DNA of 20,817 bases from an uncultured Eggerthella sp. (GTDB taxonomy: Bacteria > Actinomycetota > Coriobacteriia > Coriobacteriales > Eggerthellaceae), in assembly GCA_900551155.1 (NCBI GenBank), contig URVA01000016.1, positions 1-20,817 of the forward strand, written 5' to 3'. Shown one piece after another: positions 14,861 to 20,817 of the stretch. Every line of letters begins with the position of its first letter. The first letter of the stretch is position 1. The notes beneath the pieces were generated by a model, which saw only the letters and a program-made list of their open reading frames with translations, ran no database searches and was not told where the DNA came from. The position numbers and the translations under genes are program-made.

Positions 14861-15793
14861 ATGCAGAATACGAAGAATATACGCGGCATTATTTTTGCTC
14901 TATTGAGTGGCATCAGTTGGGGTTTTTCTGGTGCCTGTGCTCAGTATCTTTTTTCCCACTATGGCCTCGACCCGCTTTGGGTCTCTTCGGTTCGCATGCT
15001 TTCGGCGGGCATTCTGCTTTCAGTGGTTGCATTGGTAACGTTTCGCGAACCATATTTAGCCATCTGGAAGACGCCAAGCGTTTTGGCGCGCATGGTTGTG
15101 TTTGCTATAGCGGGTTTGGCGTTTTGTCAGATGACCTATCTGCTGGCAATTCAATATTCAAATGCAGGTACCGCTACTATTATTCAGTATATTGGTCCAG
15201 TACTTACGGTCTTTTTCCTTTGTGCTCTTGCACGAAGATTGCCTACGCTCCGTGAATGGTTGGCGCTAATTTGTGTGGTAGTAGGCGTGTTTTTGTTAGC
15301 AACCCATGGCAATCCTGCGGTAATGGTGCTCTCACCTGAAGCGTTGTTCTGGGGTTTAGTATCAGCGTTGGCTTATATGGTGTATTCGCTCTTACCTCGA
15401 AGGTTGATGTTCCGCTTCGGGAGTGTTCCTGTGGTAGCAGCAGCGCTTCTTATAGGTGGTGTTGTGTTTAGTATTTTGCTGCAATCATGGTTCAATATTC
15501 CCGCTATGGGACCATCGGGCTTTGTGGTTTTGTTTGTAGGCTTGGTTTTCTTTGGAACCGTGGTGGGTTTTACGCTGTTCTTTCAGTCGATTAACGACAT
15601 TGGTGCTGCAAAGGCAGGGCTTATGGCAAGTATAGAAACGGTTTCGGCGACCGTTTTTGCTGTGGTATGGCTTGGCACCTCTTTTGTATGGATCGATATT
15701 GTCGGGTTCATATTTATTATTGCTACAGTATTTATTCTGGCAAAGCATCCAGGTGATGCCGACATGCAAAATAGTCGTGAACCGTCGAATTAG
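14861..15793 (+). CDS. EamA/DMT-family permease (drug/metabolite transporter)
   Basis: The protein (310 residues from the ATG at 14861) has ten hydrophobic segments in two EamA repeats, the hallmark of the RhaT/YdcZ-like 10-TMS drug/metabolite exporters. The first repeat opens with IIFALLSGISWGFSGACAQYLF and closes near LLATHGNP. The second opens with LFWGLVSALAYMVYSLLPRRLM and carries the conserved IGAAKAGLMASIETVSATVFAVVWLG near the end. Members export amino acids, metabolites or toxic compounds by proton antiport; the substrate here is unknown. A GTG at 14855 is equally in frame, and neither start has a good Shine-Dalgarno; I prefer ATG. The gene stands alone, with a hairpin 18 bases past the stop. 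Confidence 0.88.
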   Translation: MQNTKNIRGIIFALLSGISWGFSGACAQYLFSHYGLDPLWVSSVRMLSAGILLSVVALVTFREPYLAIWKTPSVLARMVVFAIAGLAFCQMTYLLAIQYSNAGTATIIQYIGPVLTVFFLCALARRLPTLREWLALICVVVGVFLLATHGNPAVMVLSPEALFWGLVSALAYMVYSLLPRRLMFRFGSVPVVAAALLIGGVVFSILLQSWFNIPAMGPSGFVVLFVGLVFFGTVVGFTLFFQSINDIGAAKAGLMASIETVSATVFAVVWLGTSFVWIDIVGFIFIIATVFILAKHPGDADMQNSREPSN

Positions 15794-15811
15794 ACATGAG
15801 TTTATTGCTAT

Positions 15812-15857
15812 AAACACTTTTAATGAAAAGAAGTACATTGTGTACAACAAGTGTTTT
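15812..15857 (+). terminator. Possible transcript-end hairpin after the DMT gene
   Basis: AAACACTT (15812-15819) pairs with AAGTGTTT (15849-15856), and inside is GTACA-TTG-TGTAC (15833-15845). It starts 18 bases after the stop, but only TTTT (partly inside the stem) follows, so it is a weak terminator candidate. Confidence 0.35.
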
Positions 15858-16148
15858 GATGTCGCTCGGTATAACGAGAGCTATCAGGCGTTATAAAGAA
15901 ATCAAATCTGAACGTAATAATAGATAGTTTATCAATTAGATTTTTCTTATCAAAAGTATCAATATCAAATTTATAAAGCCATGGTGCGTCTTTTGCTTGC
16001 GGAGGCTAAAGGCGCAGCCCTTATTAAATTTTGCAACACAATGAGGATGTTGTTGCAAAGCGTTTAGCTTGATGCGAATGAGGGGTTTCGCATCTTGATG
16101 GCTATAGGGGTTTTAATAAGGGACTCACAAGGAGAAAAAGGGGATCAT
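15858..16148 (+). promoter_or_regulatory. Upstream region and hairpin leader of the oxidoreductase gene
   Basis: The first 130 bases are AT-rich with no gene. Three inverted repeats then follow: GGCT/AGCC (about 16004-16019), TTTGCAACA/TGTTGCAAA (16030-16038/16051-16059) and GATGCGAA/TTCGCATC (16071-16078/16087-16094). The last two have perfect arms. The ribosome site AAAAAGGGG lies at about 16136-16143. The series could be an attenuator or mRNA-stabilising leader, or the middle repeat could be an operator. Confidence 0.45.
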
Positions 16149-17192
16149 ATGAAACCGGTGAGACTTGCCGTCCTTGGTCTAAATCAAGGGGCAAAGATAG
16201 TGCGTGATGCTCTTAAGCATGACGAAGTTGAAGTTGTTGCAGTAGCCGGGTTTGGAGAGCAGGCGGAATCTCTCGCAAGCGAGTTGGGGTTAAAGCGCTA
16301 CGAGGATTACCGCCTTTTATTGCGCCAAGAAGATTTGAATGCAGTAGCAATTGCGCTTCCAAATGGTTTGCATGTAGAAGCTGTTGAAGAGTCACTTGCG
16401 GTAGGCATTAAGAATATTCTTTTAGAAAAGCCTATTGCTAATACCGTTGAAGAAGCTCAGCACATTATCGACATTTGCAAGGAAGCGGGGGCAACACTTC
16501 TAATTGGACACCATCGTCGCAATTCGCCTCGTTATTTATTCTTGCGCGAACTTATTAAGTCGGGACGTTTAGGCAAAATTGTTGGTCTTCAAAGCAGCTT
16601 TGCTATTGCTAAGCCTTATGCCTATTTTGATGTGGAATGGCGTGTCAAAAAAGGTGGAGGACCTCTGCTTATTAATGCGGTGCACGACTTCGACGATTTG
16701 AACTACTTAACAGATATGAAGCCTGTACGAGTATATGCGGCAGCACGTAACAATATTCGCAATAATGAAGTGGAAGATTCTGTTTCGGTAATAGTTGAAT
16801 ACGAAGGCGGCGCAACCGCTACCTATTTCCTTAGCGATGGAACTCCTGGTCCTTGGAGCTACGATTTAGCTGCTGAAGAAAACTTAAATTATGGTTTGTG
16901 CAATGACGAAAATTCTCTGCGAATTTTTGGCACTGAAGCTTCGTTTGGATTTCCTCATATGGATTTGTATTACTACGACAAAGACCACTATGGTTGGAAC
17001 GAACCACTTCTTAAAGAGCATTTTGATTTGGAAATTAACGATCCCATGGCAGCTGAATTGGATCATTTTGTTGATTTATGCCAAGGGCGTGAAACTACAC
17101 CGCGCTGCACCGGCGAAGACGCATTGGATACTTTACGAGTAATTAAAGGTATTCAAAAATCGGCAGAAACAAGGCAGGTTGTTGATCTCTAA
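16149..17192 (+). CDS. Gfo/Idh/MocA family NAD(P)-dependent oxidoreductase
   Basis: The 347-residue enzyme has an N-terminal Rossmann fold (RLAVLGLNQGAKIV, 5-18; a variant of the usual GxGxxG). It then carries the family motif EKPIA (93-97), whose Lys94 is catalytic, and GHHRRNSP (120-127). The C-terminal substrate-binding domain carries GGGPLLINAVHDFDDLNYL (169-187), with His179 in the usual catalytic position. Relatives oxidise or reduce sugars, inositols and related polyols in the cytoplasm; which one is used here cannot be told, and no sugar-pathway genes adjoin. The ATG 16149 follows AAAAAGGGG by about 5 bases and is preferred over the in-frame ATG at 16095, which would lie inside the hairpin leader. 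Confidence 0.9.
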   Translation: MKPVRLAVLGLNQGAKIVRDALKHDEVEVVAVAGFGEQAESLASELGLKRYEDYRLLLRQEDLNAVAIALPNGLHVEAVEESLAVGIKNILLEKPIANTVEEAQHIIDICKEAGATLLIGHHRRNSPRYLFLRELIKSGRLGKIVGLQSSFAIAKPYAYFDVEWRVKKGGGPLLINAVHDFDDLNYLTDMKPVRVYAAARNNIRNNEVEDSVSVIVEYEGGATATYFLSDGTPGPWSYDLAAEENLNYGLCNDENSLRIFGTEASFGFPHMDLYYYDKDHYGWNEPLLKEHFDLEINDPMAAELDHFVDLCQGRETTPRCTGEDALDTLRVIKGIQKSAETRQVVDL

Positions 17193-17496
17193 AGAGCATC
17201 AAGCTAGTACAAAAATGGCTTTGGCGAAAGATATCTAGCAAGGTGGCAACGAGTTAGATAGCAGGATTCGTCAAAGCAACTGCTTGTAAGGTATTATATC
17301 TCTACGGCAAGCAGCTTGTTTATTGCGTATTTTGATTGGATATGAAGCGCCTGCGTTCGATAGAGCGGGGGCGCTTTCCATATAATGGAGCATTGAAACT
17401 AAAGAGCCTGGATGAAATCGCTGATGGCAAGATGACCCCTTTTGGTGCAGTGGGCGCTTCATTCTGGTGGCATTATGAGCTACGAAAGAGAACATT
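17193..17496. other. Intergenic region between oxidoreductase and LysR genes
   Basis: These 304 bases hold two inverted repeats. CTGCTTG (17280-17286) with CAAGCAG (17308-17314) is followed by CTTGTTTATT and might end the oxidoreductase transcript, though its 21-base loop is long. The second, at 17340-17383, is listed separately. The LysR promoter must lie here but no clear -35/-10 was seen; a TATAAT at 17381-17386 is a possible -10 without a matching -35. Minus-strand frame 17271-17495 looks non-coding. Confidence 0.5.
17340..17383. repeat. Long interrupted palindrome upstream of lysR
   Basis: ATATGAAGCGCC (17340-17351) pairs with GGCGCTT (17370-17376) and, after a 2-base bulge, CATAT (17379-17383): 12 pairs in total around an 18-base centre. 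TATAAT overlaps its right edge. It could be an operator or a transcript-end hairpin. It is 113 bases before the LysR start. Confidence 0.65.
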
Positions 17497-18411
17497 ATGA
17501 GAGTTGAAGATCTGCGCTATTTTGAGCATTTATCAAAAGTACTCAACTTCACACGCGCTTCTAAAGAATTGCATATTTCTCAGCCTACTCTCTCGCTTGC
17601 AGTGAAGCGTCTTGAAGATGAATGGGGAGTTCAGCTTTTGGAGCGCAATCGCGCTACGGTTGAATTAACTGATATTGGCTGCGATATCGTCGAGTGTATT
17701 TCTAGTGCGCTCTATGATCTTGACAGAGCCCAGACATTAGCAGAAGAATCGCTTGGAACAGAAAACGCGGTCATTAATCTGGGTACCATTCATGCTATGC
17801 AGGGTAAATTCTGGTCTCAGGCACTGTTCGATTTTCGACAGGAAAGTTCGTTTGATCCTCAAATTACGGTGACGCAGGCGTATTCAAGAGAGTTGTTGCG
17901 CAGATTGCGTGCGGGTCAGCTTGACGTGGCAATTTGCAGTCGAGTAGGAGATATGAAAGGCCTGCAATACAGCCTTTGCTGGTCGCAATCACTCGTGTTA
18001 GGCGTTAATCGCAAGAATCCCTTAGCGCAGCGCGATAGCATATCTCTCTCGGAATTGAAGGATTTGGAGCTTTTAACCTACAATCCTCATTCACCAGTGA
18101 CAGAGGGATTGCGCAGCTTAGTGGATAATTATGGCTTGCATGTTCATTATGCCTATGATGACGAAATTACGCTTTCTTCCATAGTAGCTGCAGACGATTC
18201 TCAGGTAGCATTGTTCTGCTATTCATTCTTGATTAATGCGTTCGATGATGTGGTATGTCTACCTATTCGTGAAGCGCCAGTAGATTTCCATAAAACCTAT
18301 GTGGTGTGTCGTGATGAAAGCCGTCGTCCTCGCGTAGTGCAGGAATTTATCGATTTCATGAGCACGTATCGCTTCCCTCGTTTATTGGATTACGGTAAAA
18401 CGCAAAACTAA
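17497..18411 (+). CDS. LysR-type transcriptional regulator
   Basis: The 304-residue DNA-binding protein has the standard N-terminal winged helix-turn-helix of LysR regulators: MRVEDLRYFEHLSKVLNFTRASKELHISQPTLS followed by LAVKRLEDEWGVQLLER, residues 1-50. A linker helix (about 60-87) follows, then a two-lobed periplasmic-binding-protein-like effector domain (about 92-297). Members bind as tetramers and change expression of neighbouring genes when a small metabolite binds. The next gene on the same strand, 80 bases on, is glutamine synthetase III, so control of nitrogen assimilation is possible. However, LysR regulators more often control divergent genes, and the upstream oxidoreductase is not divergent. 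AAAGAGAA 5-12 bases before the ATG is a weak ribosome site. Confidence 0.92.
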   Translation: MRVEDLRYFEHLSKVLNFTRASKELHISQPTLSLAVKRLEDEWGVQLLERNRATVELTDIGCDIVECISSALYDLDRAQTLAEESLGTENAVINLGTIHAMQGKFWSQALFDFRQESSFDPQITVTQAYSRELLRRLRAGQLDVAICSRVGDMKGLQYSLCWSQSLVLGVNRKNPLAQRDSISLSELKDLELLTYNPHSPVTEGLRSLVDNYGLHVHYAYDDEITLSSIVAADDSQVALFCYSFLINAFDDVVCLPIREAPVDFHKTYVVCRDESRRPRVVQEFIDFMSTYRFPRLLDYGKTQN

Positions 18412-18453
18412 TACCGATTCTTATGGCACAATAAAGTATTGGATCTCGCATGT

Positions 18454-18478
18454 AAGGCCGCTTTGGCGGCGTGACCTT
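18454..18478 (+). promoter_or_regulatory. Hairpin before the glnN ribosome site
   Basis: GCCGC (18457-18461) and GCGGC (18466-18470) form a short GC stem. The outer AAGG (18454-18457) could instead pair with CCTT (18475-18478), just before AAGGAG (18481-18486). It may influence translation start of glnN or end the LysR transcript; no T-run follows. Confidence 0.35.
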
Positions 18479-18491
18479 TAAAGGAGAAGAG

Positions 18492-20582
18492 ATGGCCCAC
18501 GTTCAAGAAATATACGGATCTATGGTCTTTAACGAGCACGTTATGAAGGAACGCCTTCCTAAAGAAACGTATAAAAGTCTCGTAAAAACCGTCCGTGAGG
18601 GCAAACCTCTTGATATTGAAGTTGCAAATGTAGTTGCTCATGCCATGAAAGAATGGGCAATTGAGCGCGGTGCAACCCACTATACTCACTGGTTCCAGCC
18701 TCTAACAGGCATCACCTCAGAAAAGCATGACAGCTTCCTGGATCCTGTTGGCGACGGTACCGCTATTATGACGTTTTCTGGTAAGGAATTGGTTCAGGGC
18801 GAACCTGATGCTTCCAGCTTCCCTTCGGGTGGTTTGCGTGCAACGTTTGAAGCCCGCGGCTATACCACCTGGGATCCAACTTCATTTGCTTTTATTAAAG
18901 ATGAAGTACTTTGCATTCCAACTGCATTTTGTTCCTATACGGGTGAAGCGCTGGACAAAAAAACTCCTCTGCTTCGTTCTATGAATGCGGTTGATAAGCA
19001 AGCACAGCGTGTGTTGAAGTATTTTGGCGAAGATGGCCATCGTGTTATTACGACGGTTGGTGCTGAGCAGGAATACTTCCTCATTTCAGAAAAGGACTAC
19101 GTGCAGCGCCAAGACCTTATTATGACGGGTCGTACGCTTTTTGGTGCTCCTCCTTCGAAGGGCCAAGAGCTTGAAGAACATTATTTCGGCGCAATTCGTC
19201 CTACTGTTAATAACTTCATGAAAGAAGTAGACGACGATTTGTGGGCGCTGGGTGTTTCTGCGAAGACAAAGCACAACGAAGTAGCTCCTGCGCAGCACGA
19301 ATTGGCCCCCTTGTTCACCAATTCAAATCGCGCAATTGATGAAAACCTGCTTACTATGGAAAAGATGCGTCTTGATGCATCTCATCACGGTTTGGTTTGC
19401 CTTACTCATGAAAAGCCTTTCGAAGGCATTAATGGTTCAGGTAAGCATAACAACTGGTCGCTTTCTTATGGCAAGGTCAACTTGCTTGATCCAGGCGACG
19501 ACCCCATGGATAACCTACGTTTCTTGGTGTTCCTTACCTGTGTTGTTGAAGCGGTAGACGAATATCAAGAGCTTTTGCGCATGTCGGTTGCTTCGGCAGG
19601 TAATGATCATCGTTTGGGCGCAAACGAAGCACCACCTGCTATTATCTCGATGTTTTTGGGTGACGAACTGGGCGCTATTGTTGATGCGCTTATTTCGGGC
19701 GAAGAATATCATTCCGCAGAAGCAGTAGCAATGGATTTGGGTGTTGCGGTATTGCCCAAATTCTTAAAGGACAATACCGATCGCAATCGCACCAGTCCTT
19801 TTGCATTCACGGGCAACAAGTTCGAATTCCGCATGCCCGGTTCTGATGTAAATCTGGCTGATTGCAACATGATTCTCAATACCGCTATGGCAAAGGGCTT
19901 AAAGGATTTTGCTGATGCTATGGGCGATGTAGAGGGCGCTGAATTCGAAAAGAAAGCCATCAAATATATCAAGAAAACGCTGACCGATCATCAGCGCATT
20001 ATCTTTAACGGCAATGGTTACTCTCAGGATTGGGAAGAAGAAGCAGAGCGCCGCGGTTTGGCAAACTATCGCAACACCGCTGAAGCACTTCCTTGCTTTG
20101 TTTCTCAGAAGTCTTTGGATCTGTTTGCAGAATTTGGCATTCTTGACGAAGCGGAAGTTCGCAGCCGCTATGAGGTAAAACTGGAAAAGTACAACAAGCT
20201 TCTTAACATTGAGGCTCGCGTAATGATTCGCATGGCTCGTCGCGCTTATTTGCCTGCTATCAGCGACTACATGGCTGATTTGGCAAGCAATATTACTACG
20301 GTAAAGGCAGCTCTTCGTGGTGCGGATATGACCGAGCACGAAAAATTGCTCAATAAGATTCTCAATGGCTTTAATCGCGCTGCAGAGTGTGTACGTCAGC
20401 TTGTTAAACTTCATGACGCTACCGAGGCTATCGAAGATCCACAAGAGCAGGCAAATTCTTACGCCGAAAAGGTTATTCCTGCAATGGAGGCTCTGCGCAA
20501 AGAAATTGACGACTTGGAATGCATTGTTGAACGAAGCTATTGGCCTGTTCCTACCTACAATGACATGCTCTTCTATGCATAG
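18492..20582 (+). CDS. glnN: Glutamine synthetase type III
   Basis: The 696-residue enzyme makes glutamine from glutamate, ammonia and ATP in the cytoplasm. The length and sequence are those of the large GSIII class (about 700-730 residues, dodecameric), not the 450-residue GSI. Active-site motifs in order: AEQEYFLI (191-198, metal-binding Glu residues), NEVAPAQHELAP (262-273), KPFEGINGSGKHNNWS (308-323, with the conserved His of the ammonium/glutamate site), NDHRLGANEAPPA (371-383), and DRNRTSPFAFTGNKFEFR (430-447, phosphate-binding Arg residues). The C-terminal 200 residues are helical, as in other GSIII proteins. AAGGAG (18481-18486) precedes the ATG by 5 bases; codons before 18492 are not homologous. 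A LysR gene lies 80 bases upstream and a strong terminator follows. Confidence 0.97.
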   Translation: MAHVQEIYGSMVFNEHVMKERLPKETYKSLVKTVREGKPLDIEVANVVAHAMKEWAIERGATHYTHWFQPLTGITSEKHDSFLDPVGDGTAIMTFSGKELVQGEPDASSFPSGGLRATFEARGYTTWDPTSFAFIKDEVLCIPTAFCSYTGEALDKKTPLLRSMNAVDKQAQRVLKYFGEDGHRVITTVGAEQEYFLISEKDYVQRQDLIMTGRTLFGAPPSKGQELEEHYFGAIRPTVNNFMKEVDDDLWALGVSAKTKHNEVAPAQHELAPLFTNSNRAIDENLLTMEKMRLDASHHGLVCLTHEKPFEGINGSGKHNNWSLSYGKVNLLDPGDDPMDNLRFLVFLTCVVEAVDEYQELLRMSVASAGNDHRLGANEAPPAIISMFLGDELGAIVDALISGEEYHSAEAVAMDLGVAVLPKFLKDNTDRNRTSPFAFTGNKFEFRMPGSDVNLADCNMILNTAMAKGLKDFADAMGDVEGAEFEKKAIKYIKKTLTDHQRIIFNGNGYSQDWEEEAERRGLANYRNTAEALPCFVSQKSLDLFAEFGILDEAEVRSRYEVKLEKYNKLLNIEARVMIRMARRAYLPAISDYMADLASNITTVKAALRGADMTEHEKLLNKILNGFNRAAECVRQLVKLHDATEAIEDPQEQANSYAEKVIPAMEALRKEIDDLECIVERSYWPVPTYNDMLFYA

Positions 20583-20618
20583 GATTGAATACTAAAAATA
20601 TAAAGAGCTAAGAGACTT

Positions 20619-20650
20619 ATAGGCAGAAAGACATTTTCTGCCTATTTTTT
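20619..20650 (+). terminator. Intrinsic terminator of glnN
   Basis: ATAGGCAGAAA (20619-20629) pairs perfectly with TTTCTGCCTAT (20635-20645) around GACAT and runs into TTTTTT. It lies 37 bases after the glnN stop. Confidence 0.93.
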
Positions 20651-20791
20651 GCGATTGTTTTGTAACGATGCGGTAATGAAATTGCTTTAGGCGCTCGCAA
20701 ACAATGGGATTTTGATTAAATAGCATCGTTGCATCAACATGCAAAACTGGTAGTGCTTTCTTTTTTTGAGAGTACAGGAGGGGTATTACTA
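20651..20791 (+). promoter_or_regulatory. Upstream region of the gene at the right edge
   Basis: This stretch carries AACGATGC (20664-20671) and its exact inverse GCATCGTT (20723-20730). The latter overlaps a second inverted repeat, TTGCAT-CAAC-ATGCAA (20729-20744). A T-run (20759-20767) and the ribosome site GGAGGGG (20777-20783) follow. No good promoter pair was identified. Confidence 0.5.
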
Positions 20792-20817
20792 ATGGATCGG
20801 CAAAATACGACCGCTGA
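20792..20817 (+). CDS. Start of an unidentified gene, cut by window edge
   Basis: Only eight codons are inside the window (MDRQNTTA...). The start is supported by a strong GGAGGGG ribosome site 8 bases before the ATG and by the terminator of glnN upstream, which makes a new transcription unit likely. The product cannot be named from so little sequence. Confidence 0.6.

Noticed and set aside
17280..17320. Firm terminator after the oxidoreductase gene
   Set aside because: The 7-base stem has a 21-base loop and a broken T-tract, so it was left as a comment only.
1..20817. CRISPR array, insertion sequence, prophage or att site
   Set aside because: No regularly spaced repeats, no transposase or integrase frames, and no tRNA-adjacent duplications were seen.

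Overview
The window looks like the chromosome of a low-to-mid GC Gram-positive bacterium (about 45% GC by eye). A CIRCE-controlled small heat-shock gene, a type III glutamine synthetase, an L13-S9 operon and a very large FtsX-type permease together suggest a Coriobacteriia-like actinobacterium, but a Firmicute is not excluded. I saw no insertion sequence, prophage, CRISPR array or tRNA.

Layout. 1-841 (-) is the 5' part of murB, cut by the window edge. It diverges from a TauE/SafE-type (TSUP) permease gene at 1266-1979. That gene runs head-on into a TTG-started family 2 glycosyltransferase (1990-3051, -). Next is a two-gene minus-strand ABC operon: ATPase (6565-7266) then a 1060-residue permease with a long coiled coil (3352-6534). 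An Hsp20 gene (7477-7908, -) ends at a hairpin terminator. A textbook CIRCE operator lies between it and a divergent plus-strand gene (8224-10545). That gene encodes an unusual membrane protein: a disordered Arg/Ser/Tyr-rich N-terminus, one membrane helix, and a class A beta-lactamase-like domain interrupted by a Gln/Asp/Asn/Gly-rich insert.

rplM-rpsI (10868-11697, +) follow a good promoter and a long leader and end at a strong terminator. The 625 bases after rpsI are not empty: they hold a promoter and terminator that bracket a likely small RNA (about 11927-12103). They also hold a series of hairpins leading into a small, well-expressed-looking membrane protein gene (12323-12523). A minus-strand NCS2/SulP-like permease (12937-14382) is then separated by an AT-rich divergent region from a DMT/EamA exporter (14861-15793, +). 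A Gfo/Idh/MocA oxidoreductase (16149-17192, +), a LysR regulator (17497-18411, +) and a type III glutamine synthetase (18492-20582, +) follow. The window ends 26 bases into another plus-strand gene.

Most genes are housekeeping or ordinary transporters. The parts that merit a second look are the Arg/Ser-rich beta-lactamase-like protein with its shared CIRCE region, and the small-RNA plus small-protein locus downstream of rpsI.
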